Source: Bacillus sp. RO3 (lineage in GTDB: Bacteria; Bacillota; Bacilli; Bacillales; Bacillaceae_B). From it: 64,000 nt of DNA. A model generated the notes under the pieces. That model made no database searches and was not told where the DNA came from. It saw only the letters and a program-made list of their open reading frames with translations. Of this stretch, positions 56,294 to 64,000 are shown one piece after another. The stretch is taken from NCBI RefSeq assembly GCF_012911895.1, contig NZ_JAAXCV010000026.1:64501-128500 (forward strand), written 5' to 3'. The first letter of the stretch is position 1; the number at the start of each line of letters is the position of its first letter. The translations under genes and the position numbers were made by a program.

Positions 56294-57124
56294 TTATTTC
56301 CCGCCTGTGAATGAAATTCCTTTAATAAAGTACCGATTAAAAAAAGCATACAGAAGGAGTACTGGCAGAGTAAAGACCATCGATGCCGCCATGATGTAGT
56401 TCCAGTAGCTGACGTATTGGCCTTTAAAGGTGTTCAGCCCTAATGGCAGTGTATACATTTCAGTATCGGTCATGACAATCAATGGAGTCATGAAGTTGTT
56501 CCAGAATCCCATGAAGACAAAGATCGCCTGTGCGGCCAACGCCGGCTTCGCTAATGGCAACACCACCTTGAAGAAGATTCCGAAACGGCTCAGTCCATCG
56601 ATTTGAGCAGCCTCTTCCAGTTCTTTCGGGAAGTTGATGAAGAACTGTCTCATCATGAAGATGAAGGTGGCATTGATCATTGCCGGTACGATCATTCCCT
56701 GATACGAGTTAAGCCAGCCGATTTCCTTTAGAATCAAATAGTTCGGGATCATCGTGACTTGTGCCGGAATCATCAGAACAGCCAGGATCATGATGAACAA
56801 TGTCTTTTTCCCTGGAAAACGTAGACGAGCCAAGGCGTAACCAGCCATGGAATTAAAGATGATATTCAATGAGGTCCCAATGACTGCGATGAATAAGCTA
56901 TTGAATAACCATCTTGGAAAGAGCTCCTGCTCGATAAAGATCTGTTTGTAGTTATCCAATGTGAAATTTTTTGGAATGAAATTCATCGTTCCGCCAATGA
57001 TTTCTTCCAATGTTTTAAATGAAGAAGACAGTGCCCATAAGAATGGAATCAGAGTTGTGATGGCGTAACCGATCAAGACAATGTATAGAAGACGCTTACT
57101 GAACGTCTTTTTCTTCGAATTCAT
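56294..57124 (-). CDS. carbohydrate ABC transporter permease, MalG type
   Basis: 276-residue inner-membrane permease with six spans. The EAA loop reads EEAAQIDGLSRFGIFFKVVLPLAKP at about 170-194, where it would contact the ATPase. The N-terminal region ends LIPFLWALSSSFKTLEEI, usual for MalG. It follows the MalF-type gene by 13 nt. No ATPase is encoded nearby, so a shared MsmX-type ATPase is expected. Ends the operon at a terminator. Confidence 0.93.
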   Translation of the reverse strand: MNSKKKTFSKRLLYIVLIGYAITTLIPFLWALSSSFKTLEEIIGGTMNFIPKNFTLDNYKQIFIEQELFPRWLFNSLFIAVIGTSLNIIFNSMAGYALARLRFPGKKTLFIMILAVLMIPAQVTMIPNYLILKEIGWLNSYQGMIVPAMINATFIFMMRQFFINFPKELEEAAQIDGLSRFGIFFKVVLPLAKPALAAQAIFVFMGFWNNFMTPLIVMTDTEMYTLPLGLNTFKGQYVSYWNYIMAASMVFTLPVLLLYAFFNRYFIKGISFTGGK

Positions 57125-57137
57125 GCTTCCATCCTCC

Positions 57138-58037
57138 TTAATAAAGAGATTCTTCTTTAGAGAATTTACGTTGAATCAATGTCGCCACGAGGATGATTAA
57201 GGCGAGGGCAAAAGCCAGTGCTGCCGCATATCCCATGGTTCCCAATGATTTAAAGGCATATTGATAGATCAGGAGGACAACCGTTAACGTCGAGTTGTTC
57301 GGACCACCGGATCCACCTGAGAAGATATACGATTGATCAAACAGCTGGAACGTTCCGATGACCCCCATGATGACGACAAAGGATGTAACCGGCCTCAAGA
57401 ACGGTACGGTCACATAGAAGAACTTCTGAATGGCATTCGCTCCGTCCAGTTCAGCCGCTTCGTATAAAGAGTCCGGAATATCCTGAAGGGCGGCAAGATA
57501 AATGACCATGAAAAACGGTGCAGTCGCCCAAATGTTCATCAACATAATCGCATTCAGGGCAATGTCTGGGTCGCCTAAGAAATTATATGTCGGCAAGCCC
57601 ACTTTCTCTAAAAGGTTGTTGATCAGCCCTTCTTTGTTATACATCCACATAAAGATCAGTGTCAGCACGGCTGAAGACGTTAAAGTCGGTAAGAAATAGA
57701 CAATCCTGAACAGCTTCTCACCCTTTAACCCCGCGTTCAATGTCGCTGCCAGCACCAAAGCCAGAAAGGTTTGCGTCGGCACCACAATCAGTACGTACTT
57801 TGCCGTGTTCTTCAACGCGATAATGGCCCGGTTGTCTTCCATAATCCGGGCGAAGTTTTCGAAAGCAACAAATTCAACACTCATATCCCCCAGGAGTTGA
57901 ACCTTATGAAAGGATAAAAAGATGGCATAAAGAATCGGTCCGATAATAAACACCGCTAATACAAATAGCGTGGGAAACATAAATAAATATCCCTGCCCTG
58001 CATCCTGTAATCTCTTCTTAGTAGATTGTTTGTTCAT
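57138..58037 (-). CDS. carbohydrate ABC transporter permease, MalF type
   Basis: 299-residue permease with six spans: a start helix YLFMFPTLFVLAVFIIGPILYAIFLSF, and the EAA loop YEAAELDGANAIQKFFYVTVPFLRP at about 195-219. It forms the channel with the MalG-type partner for an oligosaccharide. It lies 153 nt after the binding-protein gene, and in that gap there is a strong hairpin that may lower permease expression relative to the binding protein. Confidence 0.93.
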   Translation of the reverse strand: MNKQSTKKRLQDAGQGYLFMFPTLFVLAVFIIGPILYAIFLSFHKVQLLGDMSVEFVAFENFARIMEDNRAIIALKNTAKYVLIVVPTQTFLALVLAATLNAGLKGEKLFRIVYFLPTLTSSAVLTLIFMWMYNKEGLINNLLEKVGLPTYNFLGDPDIALNAIMLMNIWATAPFFMVIYLAALQDIPDSLYEAAELDGANAIQKFFYVTVPFLRPVTSFVVIMGVIGTFQLFDQSYIFSGGSGGPNNSTLTVVLLIYQYAFKSLGTMGYAAALAFALALIILVATLIQRKFSKEESLY

Positions 58038-58148
58038 TCTTATCCCTACCTTCTATCTGTCTCTACTATCTTCAGCGATTACCTGTATTCTTTCTGCCCA
58101 GGTCCGCATCCAAGACCTCAAAAGAAAGAATACAGCCAATCGTAAAGC

Positions 58149-58182
58149 TGTACCTGACACAATTTGGTGTGCCAGGTACCTT
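58149..58182 (-). repeat. intra-operon hairpin between binding protein and permeases
   Basis: TACCTGGCACAC and GTGTCAGGTA arms around CAAATT. It has no T run. Sequence of the GGTGCCTGGCACC kind is a frequent small palindrome in Bacillaceae genomes. It can stabilise the upstream binding-protein mRNA. Confidence 0.65.
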
Positions 58183-58190
58183 TAAAAAGA

Positions 58191-59438
58191 TTATTGAATT
58201 TCGCTGTTCGCTTGTTCTTCTGCTTCTTTCAATGCTTCATCCAATGGTCGGTCACCCAGGAAGGCAGCGATAAATTGGTTGTTGAAATTATTCATGATGA
58301 TCGGCAGGTTCTTTCCTTCTGCCCAAACCGTTGCATAAGGTGCTCCCGCGACAAGCGCCCCGCGTAATTCATCCTTGTCATACCCTAATTTTTCTGCAAC
58401 TGACTTACGTGTCGGAAGGGCAAATCCTTTGGATGTCCACGTTTCCATCCCTTCTTTACCAGTCAGATAGGAAATCAGCTCCCATGAAGCTTCCTTCTTT
58501 TCAGATGCCGCATTCATAACATAGCCAACGGTGTAGGCCATTGTTCCTTTTTCCCCATTGATGGTCGGTAATTCAGCCGTGCCGTATTCTACATCAGGGA
58601 AGGTATCCGCTAAGAATGGGATCGCCCAGTTCCCTTCGATGACCATGGCAGCCTTGCCTTGACCGAACATTTCCCCACCCCAGTTCGCTCCAACTTCTGA
58701 AGCCTGTGCAGAGGTTTTGTCTTCGTTATGCTGGTCGATGATCGGCTGAAGGGCCTTGACCACGTTATCTGAAGCAAAGTTCGCTTGATCATCCTTCACC
58801 ACATCCCCACCCGTCGACTGGGCAATATGGTAAAGGCGGGCGAGTTCAGGAGCGACTCCAAATCCATACACGCCATCCTTTGTCAGGGCTTTTGACACAT
58901 CACGAAGCTCATCCCATGTTGTCGGAACTTCTACACCGGCTTCTTCAAACATCTTTTTATTGTAAAATAAGGCCAGAGTCGAATAGTCTTTCGGGAAGCC
59001 ATATGTCTTTTCATCGACCTGGAACGCTTCAAGCATCGGTTTCTCAAAGTCTTCCACATCGAAATCTTCCGTTACGTAATCATCCAGCGGTTCCACAACC
59101 CCGGTTTCAATCAGGGCAGGAGCCTCCAGGGCATCCAAATAGAAAACGTCAGGACCTTCCCCACCAATCAAACGTGTCTTCAATACGTCCATATACTGCT
59201 CGGAGATGACTTCATGCTTCACGTCAATAGTCGGATGTTTTTCTTCAAAGTCAGCAATCGTTTGAGTCAACAGCTTCTGTTCAGAAGGATTTCCTCCCCA
59301 GCCTGCCAACGTGATTTGCACCTTTTCATCTGCTCCGTTTGAACTCGTCTTCTCATCTGACCCGCTGCACCCCGCCAAAACCGAACCCACTAACATCGTC
59401 GTCATACCTAGAGTAGCCATCCATTTATTCTTCGCCAT
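58191..59438 (-). CDS. sugar ABC transporter substrate-binding lipoprotein
   Basis: 415 residues. A lipoprotein signal with lipobox LAGC (Cys24) is followed by an extracellular type I sugar-binding protein: VQITLAGWGGNPSEQKLL, GPDVFYLDALEAPALIETGVVEPL, and the C-terminal DEALKEAEEQANSEI. It is anchored outside the membrane and delivers an oligosaccharide to the two permeases. It lies 57 nt after the glycosidase gene, which suggests that imported sugar is handled by that enzyme. Confidence 0.94.
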   Translation of the reverse strand: MAKNKWMATLGMTTMLVGSVLAGCSGSDEKTSSNGADEKVQITLAGWGGNPSEQKLLTQTIADFEEKHPTIDVKHEVISEQYMDVLKTRLIGGEGPDVFYLDALEAPALIETGVVEPLDDYVTEDFDVEDFEKPMLEAFQVDEKTYGFPKDYSTLALFYNKKMFEEAGVEVPTTWDELRDVSKALTKDGVYGFGVAPELARLYHIAQSTGGDVVKDDQANFASDNVVKALQPIIDQHNEDKTSAQASEVGANWGGEMFGQGKAAMVIEGNWAIPFLADTFPDVEYGTAELPTINGEKGTMAYTVGYVMNAASEKKEASWELISYLTGKEGMETWTSKGFALPTRKSVAEKLGYDKDELRGALVAGAPYATVWAEGKNLPIIMNNFNNQFIAAFLGDRPLDEALKEAEEQANSEIQ

Positions 59439-59495
59439 TTTTCATAACCCCTTTTTATGATTTAGTTAAAATAGGACTGTTCATCCTGGATGTGA

Positions 59496-61604
59496 TTACA
59501 CTGTCTGCTTTTCTTTCACAATGTCATAGCCTGTTGAGTTTTCTAGTATAGTGGTTTCTACTTTGTCTCCTTTTCGCGTTAAGGTCAGAGACAGCACTCC
59601 ATCACCAATCGTTATATCGTGCACGGTCAAGATGTTCATTTCATGAAGTAAGGTTGGATTAAGATGAATTTCTTTTGTTAAGCTGTTTGGAAACAATCCT
59701 AGCAGTGATTGAATAAATACGAGGGGCGTCCCTGCTGCCCATGCCTGGGGAGAACAAGCGACAGGATACTTTACAGCCTTCCCGATTGCAGAGTCATAGC
59801 CGCAGAACAATTCCGGCAGTCGATCATACTCGAAGTGTCGGGATGCATCAATCAGTCCGCTCATCACCTTCTTTGATTCTTCCATAAATCCTAATTTACT
59901 TAATCCCAGAAGAGTCATGCTGTTATCATGGGGCCAAATGCTTCCATCGTGATAACTCATCGGGTTATAACCAGCCTCGCCTTTCCCCATGGTGCGAATG
60001 CCGTAGCCTGAAAACATCTTGTCATTCGTCAACGTCTGACTTACTTTTTCAGCCCTCTTTCGAGACATCATTTCTGAATATAAAACATGTCCTGGATTAG
60101 AGGTGATCGATTCAACCTTTTCCTTGTTCTGATCAAGTGCGATGGCATAGAATTCCACGTCATCCATCCAAAACTCCTGTTCAAATCGCTCTTGGAGCTT
60201 GTTCGCTTCCATTCTCAACCTAGAAGCCGTTTCTTGATCCTCAAGTTCTTCATAAACAGCAGCCAACCCACGTTTCGCCTGGTACACATACCCTTGAACC
60301 TCTACTAAGGCAATCGGTGTATCTGCATAGTCCCCGTTTCGATGTACAATGGAATCCCCAGAATCCTTCCATCCCTGGTTGGCAATTCCTTTCGACGATT
60401 CCTGATGATATTCAACGAATAGATCTCCATCACGGTCTCCATATCGGTCGATCCACTCAAGCGCTCTCTTCACGTTGTCTGAAAGCTTTCTGAACGTATG
60501 GAAGTCACCCGTCCATTTCACATACTCGGTTAACAGAACTAAGAATAGCGGGGTTGCATCAATCGTTCCATAATAAGGGGTGAACGGAATTTGGTTCGTA
60601 TTCGCAAGCTCTCCGTACCGAATCTCATGCATGATTTTGCCAGGCTGTTCATCTCTCCACGGATCCACCTTTGTCCCTTGTTCACTGGCCATCGTGAACA
60701 GGGTTCCTTTTGCCACCTGGGGCTCGAAGGCAATCATCTGCAGTGCAGCAATCAGACTGTCTCTTCCAAATGGAACCCCGAACCAGGGCAGGCCTGCTAC
60801 AGGAAACTTTCCGTATCCAGTGTCCGTCAGGAGGACGCGGAGATCTGACAACCCTCTGTCCACCAGCCGTTGCAGCGGCTGGTAATCCGTTTCAACTTTC
60901 GTTAAACCGGCGGACCATTCTTTATATGAAACCTTTAATTTTTGAAGAGCTTCTCCGACTGGTAATAGATCATCTCTTACCTCTTCTTTTTCCAGTGGTA
61001 CGACCATCAATGTAATGGACTGTTCTTCCTCATGCTGAAGCTCAATCTGGAAGGTAATCTCACCATTTTCCTCCACGTTTTTCGCTTTGGCATCCCAATG
61101 GATCTTTGTCGCCCGATCGATGCCGTCTGCTCCTTCATATTGAAAGGTCAGTGTTTGATCCTCTACCTTCTGCCCCGCCCTCATTCCTATGTTTCCGGTT
61201 TGGAATCCGCGTACGATGAACATATCGTTAAAGTCCACATCGACTTCCACCTTCAACTCAAACGATACCGGCTTTGGATAATAATTTTTCGTCGTGATCG
61301 TTTCGTATAGCACATCTCCGTAAATAAAGCGCTTCCTTTCGATCTCTACTGATTCCCTCCAAAGAATAAGTTTTCCATCCTCTTCTTGATGGGGGTTCGT
61401 CAATAGAATGGTAGACATATAGTTTTCGGATCCATCCGAATGTAAGAGAATCGGTTTTTCATGATTGATTTTCACATTCAGCTTACTGAGATACCTTGTG
61501 TCATTCTTATACAAACCAAGTCCATAGCTATGATCTGAAACGATATCTCCCTGCTCATCTGTAAGAAGAAATAAGTTATTCTCTTTAATGACTCTGTAAT
61601 TCAT
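59496..61604 (-). CDS. amylo-alpha-1,6-glucosidase / glycogen-debranching-type protein
   Basis: 702 residues. The N-terminal third is a beta domain (NNLFLLTDEQGDIVSDHSYGLGLYKNDTR) and the C-terminal two thirds an alpha/alpha-6 barrel. Typical motifs are FPVAGLPWFGVPFGRDSLIAAL, YGTIDATPLFLVLLTEYVKWTG, NQGWKDSGDSIVHRNG with likely catalytic acids, and NPMSYHDGSIWPHDNSMTLLGL. There is no signal peptide, so it works inside the cell on imported oligosaccharides. Two LacI-type operators lie in its promoter region. The exact substrate is not known; the family is widespread and little studied. Confidence 0.85.
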   Translation of the reverse strand: MNYRVIKENNLFLLTDEQGDIVSDHSYGLGLYKNDTRYLSKLNVKINHEKPILLHSDGSENYMSTILLTNPHQEEDGKLILWRESVEIERKRFIYGDVLYETITTKNYYPKPVSFELKVEVDVDFNDMFIVRGFQTGNIGMRAGQKVEDQTLTFQYEGADGIDRATKIHWDAKAKNVEENGEITFQIELQHEEEQSITLMVVPLEKEEVRDDLLPVGEALQKLKVSYKEWSAGLTKVETDYQPLQRLVDRGLSDLRVLLTDTGYGKFPVAGLPWFGVPFGRDSLIAALQMIAFEPQVAKGTLFTMASEQGTKVDPWRDEQPGKIMHEIRYGELANTNQIPFTPYYGTIDATPLFLVLLTEYVKWTGDFHTFRKLSDNVKRALEWIDRYGDRDGDLFVEYHQESSKGIANQGWKDSGDSIVHRNGDYADTPIALVEVQGYVYQAKRGLAAVYEELEDQETASRLRMEANKLQERFEQEFWMDDVEFYAIALDQNKEKVESITSNPGHVLYSEMMSRKRAEKVSQTLTNDKMFSGYGIRTMGKGEAGYNPMSYHDGSIWPHDNSMTLLGLSKLGFMEESKKVMSGLIDASRHFEYDRLPELFCGYDSAIGKAVKYPVACSPQAWAAGTPLVFIQSLLGLFPNSLTKEIHLNPTLLHEMNILTVHDITIGDGVLSLTLTRKGDKVETTILENSTGYDIVKEKQTV

Positions 61605-61658
61605 CTTTGGTTCCTCCTACTGTCAAAAAGGTTTTATTAGTGAATCATTCCAACTGGT

Positions 61659-61723
61659 TTCCGAAACGTTTTGGAAACATTCAAAAAATAAAAAATCCTA
61701 TCTTTTTCCAAAACGTTTCGGAT
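61659..61723. promoter_or_regulatory. two LacI-type operators before the glycosidase operon
   Basis: TTCCGAAACGTTTTGGAA (61659-61676) and TTCCAAAACGTTTCGGAT (61706-61723), the same palindromic sequence 30 bp apart. The same core lies before the lacI-type gene, so the regulator controls both itself and the importer. Confidence 0.85.
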
Positions 61724-61784
61724 CATCTCCTAAATAAAAGTTGGCTATTCCTTTATGGAGACGTTCACCAACATTTATTCATTT

Positions 61785-62789
61785 CTATAAAGTGCTTTCT
61801 CTTTTGATTAACTTTGTCTCTAACACCATCCGGTGGGTCTTGGACTGATTTGATAATAAATCGAGGAGTAATCTTGCCCCTTCATACCCGAGTTGAAACT
61901 TATTCTGTTGGACGGTTGTCAGAGTGGGACTGACATAGGAAGCCAGCAGTATATCATCATATCCCACGATGGAAAGCTTTTCAGGAACCTTTACATTCAA
62001 CTCTTTCGCTGCACTCATGGCCCCAATGGCCATTAAATCACTTGCACAAAATAACGCTGTGATTTCAGGATATGAGGTTAATAATGAGAGGGCTGCCCTC
62101 TTTCCACTTTCTTCTGTAAACTCCCCATTAACGATGTAATTGGCATTGAGTCCGACCTGTGCCCTTTGTAATGCATTTTCATACCCTTCCAATCGCTGTT
62201 GACTAACAAACGCAAATTCATGGCCATTAATCATCCCAATCTTTTTGTGCCCCTGATCGAGTAAATGCTGAACGGCTTTCTCGGCTCCTAATACATTATC
62301 CGTTGTCACATGACTCACATTCCCGGATTCAAGGGGAATATCGATCAGTACGCAGGGAATGTCACTTTCCACGACTTCATGTAAATAAGGGTCATCGGTT
62401 CGTATACCCTGGATAATGACACCGTCCACTCTTCTTTCCCTGCAAAGTTGAGTGTACGTCTTTTCACGCTGCTTCGAAGAATTGGTATTGAATAACACAA
62501 GATCGTAGTCGGAACCGGAAACAAATTCATTAATCCCTGCCAGCACTTCCACGATGAAATTATCCTTCACACTTTCCTTCGAGAATCCTGAAACGAGTAA
62601 TCCAATCGTCTTCGACTTCTTCATGACCAAACTTCTGGCAATCGAGTTCGGACTGTAATTCAACTCCTTTGCCACTTGGGCAATCTTTTTCCTCGTGTCT
62701 TCATTTACATCAGAATATCCATTCAACGCTCTTGAAACCGTCGTCACGGACACTCCTGCTACTCTCGCAATATCTTTAATCGTTGTCAC
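61785..62789 (-). CDS. LacI family transcriptional repressor
   Basis: 334 residues. The helix-turn-helix TIKDIARVAGVSVTTVSRAL (2-21) and hinge IARSLVMKKSKTIGLLV are followed by a periplasmic-binding-protein-like sensor domain (about 60-334; DGVIIQGIRTDD, DNVLGAEKAVQHLLDQGH, SIVGYDDILLASYVSPTLTT). It senses the sugar of the following importer. The gene is first of the set, with CCAAAACGTTTCGG operators before it and before the next gene, and a perfect cre site upstream. Confidence 0.94.
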   Translation of the reverse strand: MTTIKDIARVAGVSVTTVSRALNGYSDVNEDTRKKIAQVAKELNYSPNSIARSLVMKKSKTIGLLVSGFSKESVKDNFIVEVLAGINEFVSGSDYDLVLFNTNSSKQREKTYTQLCRERRVDGVIIQGIRTDDPYLHEVVESDIPCVLIDIPLESGNVSHVTTDNVLGAEKAVQHLLDQGHKKIGMINGHEFAFVSQQRLEGYENALQRAQVGLNANYIVNGEFTEESGKRAALSLLTSYPEITALFCASDLMAIGAMSAAKELNVKVPEKLSIVGYDDILLASYVSPTLTTVQQNKFQLGYEGARLLLDLLSNQSKTHRMVLETKLIKRESTL

Positions 62790-62798
62790 TTACACATC

Positions 62799-62857
62799 TC
62801 CCAAAACGTTTCGGATTTCCTATAATTGAATGATATAACAACTTGAAAACGATTACA
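62799..62857. promoter_or_regulatory. LacI-type operator and cre site before lacI gene
   Basis: Operator TCCCAAAACGTTTCGGAT (62799-62816) is the third copy of the regulator's site. TTGAAAACGATTACA (62843-62857) fits the cre consensus WTGNAANCGNWNNCW fully, so CcpA probably represses the genes during growth on preferred sugars. Confidence 0.8.
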
Positions 62858-62884
62858 ACATTATTCTTCTATAACGTTGGACAT

Positions 62885-62945
62885 GGGGACAGGCACTGTG
62901 TCCCAGGCCAGGGTTTTGGGACGCGGGGACAGGCACTATGTCCCA
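62885..62945. repeat. two GGGGACAGGCAC-TGTCCC hairpins
   Basis: GGGGACAGGCACTGTGTCCC (62885-62904) and GGGGACAGGCACTATGTCCC (62925-62944), 40 bp apart, each a small hairpin with GGGACA / TGTCCC arms. This is a different intergenic repeat from the GGGACGGACCT family. The rest of 62946-63123 shows nothing I can identify. Confidence 0.8.
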
Positions 62946-63123
62946 GATTTGGATGGTGTGACGCAGTGGCGTACTACCGAGAGACTGTTGTATTACTCCC
63001 TTCGCCTGTCGGGTTTGCACTGACAAAGGTGGAATTTCGCGGATATGTCAATGACTTTTTACAACCCTAAGGGCCCTTACACATCCATTTCTGTAATTCC
63101 CTCAAAATGTCACTACCAGAATG

Positions 63124-63160
63124 AAAAAGACAGCGAACGTCACTACATTCGCTGCCTTTC
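63124..63160 (-). terminator. intrinsic terminator of dbpA
   Basis: Minus-strand stem GGCAGCGAA / TTCGCTGTC around a TGTAGTGACG loop, then TTTTTC; 34 nt after the helicase stop. Confidence 0.8.
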
Positions 63161-63193
63161 TGTCTTGTTCATTATAGCTTCCAAACCATCCAT

Positions 63194-64000
63194 TTATTTT
63201 CTCGCTTCATGAACTTTCAGCTTCTTACCTTTGACTGTGGTTTTCTTCATTGCTTGTAAGACTAACGGCCCTTTGCCATTCAATATCTCTACATACGATA
63301 GATTTTCCTGGATTGTGATGATACCGATGTCATCAGCCGTCACTCCATCCATTTTGGCGATGGTCCCAACAAAATCGACAGCCCTGATTTTCTTCTTCTT
63401 TCCGCCATTGAAGTAGAGCTTCATGATGTCTCTGTTCAACTGCTCACTTTTGTCTGATTTATAATCAGGTTCCTCCTCCAGTTTACGCTCAAATGCAGCT
63501 TTCAACTCCAATACCGTTTCTAATGAAGGCGCCACTAGCTTTGGAATCGAGAATCCGATATACTCCTCAATCTCTGCAAGGAATTTCTCTTCATAAGGTG
63601 TACAGAAGGTGATCGCTTTTCCGGTTTGACCGGCTCTCCCTGTTCTCCCTGTGCGATGGACATAGCTTTCTTTTTCCATGGGAAGGTCATAGTTGATGAC
63701 ATGGGTGATATTTTCGATATCAATTCCTCGCGCCGCTACATCCGTTGCCACCAGGTAGGGGAAATCTCCCCGTTTAAAATCATCCATCACTTCAAAACGG
63801 GCTTCCTGAATCATACCTCCGTGGATTTTATCCACAGGATACCCGGATCGATCCAGTTCTTCACACAATGTATCCACATTTTCCTTTGTCCGGCAGAAAA
63901 TGATACAGCTACCAGGATTTTCAACAGTCGTCACGTTTTTTAGAAGGGTAAGCTTATCTTCATCCCTCACTTCAAACAAGGAATGATCTATTTTATCCGT
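63194..64000 (-). CDS. dbpA: ATP-dependent RNA helicase DbpA/YxiN (5' end beyond window)
   Basis: C-terminal 268 residues of a DEAD-box helicase. Helicase C motifs are complete: [38 protein letters not shown] (motif V) and [12 protein letters not shown] (motif VI). After residue about 190 of this piece comes the DbpA-type RNA-binding domain ([17 protein letters not shown], then [11 protein letters not shown]), which in YxiN recognises hairpin 92 of 23S rRNA. The protein is involved in ribosome assembly. The frame remains open to the window edge, so the start and motifs I-III lie outside. Confidence 0.95.
   Translation of the reverse strand, partial: TDKIDHSLFEVRDEDKLTLLKNVTTVENPGSCIIFCRTKENVDTLCEELDRSGYPVDKIHGGMIQEARFEVMDDFKRGDFPYLVATDVAARGIDIENITHVINYDLPMEKESYVHRTGRTGRAGQTGKAITFCTPYEEKFLAEIEEYIGFSIPKLVAPSLETVLELKAAFERKLEEEPDYKSDKSEQLNRDIMKLYFNGGKKKKIRAVDFVGTIAKMDGVTADDIGIITIQENLSYVEILNGKGPLVLQAMKKTTVKGKKLKVHEARK

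Noticed and set aside
62843..63070. 75-codon frame across the GGGGACAGGCAC repeats
   Set aside because: It consists largely of repeat sequence and promoter sites and has no RBS.

Overview
The window looks like chromosomal DNA of a spore-forming Bacillaceae (Firmicutes). A Rossellomorea- or marine Bacillus-like genome is my inference. The support is a sporulenol synthase, a B. subtilis-type lutABC/lutP/lutR lactate system, yfkO, an MsmX-dependent type of sugar importer without its own ATPase, purine-rich GGAGG ribosome binding sites and a yybP-ykoY riboswitch. No tRNA, rRNA, CRISPR array, intact insertion sequence or prophage was seen. Both edges cut genes: an oligopeptide-type permease on the left and the DbpA helicase on the right.

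Layout. 1-6.4 kb: ABC permease pair, small membrane and DUF genes, sporulenol synthase, a DUF2161 nuclease-fold protein and a chimeric pseudogene (DUF5937-type regulator start joined to half a permease). 6.7-12.8 kb: both glutamate synthase subunits. 13-20 kb: a repeat cluster, MerR/SRPBCC pair, SulP/Usp pair, selenouridine synthase, DMT exporter plus cysteine dioxygenase, and a methyltransferase. 20-30 kb: Mn-riboswitch-controlled cation exchanger, nitroreductase, C45 acyltransferase, sigma factor plus ClpP paralogue, serine hydrolase, CHRD protein, SRPBCC proteins. 31-37 kb: lactate utilisation genes with two matching operators. 37-50 kb: AraC regulator, amine oxidase, succinate-semialdehyde dehydrogenase, HxlR/VOC divergent pair, GGDEF-EAL protein, GntR/DUF1648 pair, alanine/sodium symporter. 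49-56 kb: a six-blade beta-propeller protein, hflX behind an apparent attenuator, and a two-gene lipid-linked glycosylation module. 56-63 kb: a LacI-controlled oligosaccharide importer with a debranching-type glycosidase.

Two things stand out. First, hflX (a ribosome-rescue GTPase) is preceded by a roughly 330-nt leader. It has a good promoter, a short upstream reading frame carrying an Arg-Leu-Arg motif, and an intrinsic terminator about 40 nt before the start codon. A segment upstream is identical to the terminator's 3' arm and could form an antiterminator. This is a candidate ribosome-mediated, antibiotic-responsive switch. Second, a palindromic repeat family with arms GAGGGACGGACCT / AGGTCCGTCCCTC occurs at about eleven places. 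It usually starts within a few bases of a stop codon and in two genes contributes to the stop itself.

Starts were moved to internal codons where a Shine-Dalgarno sequence decides the matter; these choices are stated in the entries. Function assignments come from recognised motifs and remembered family sequences, not from database searches.
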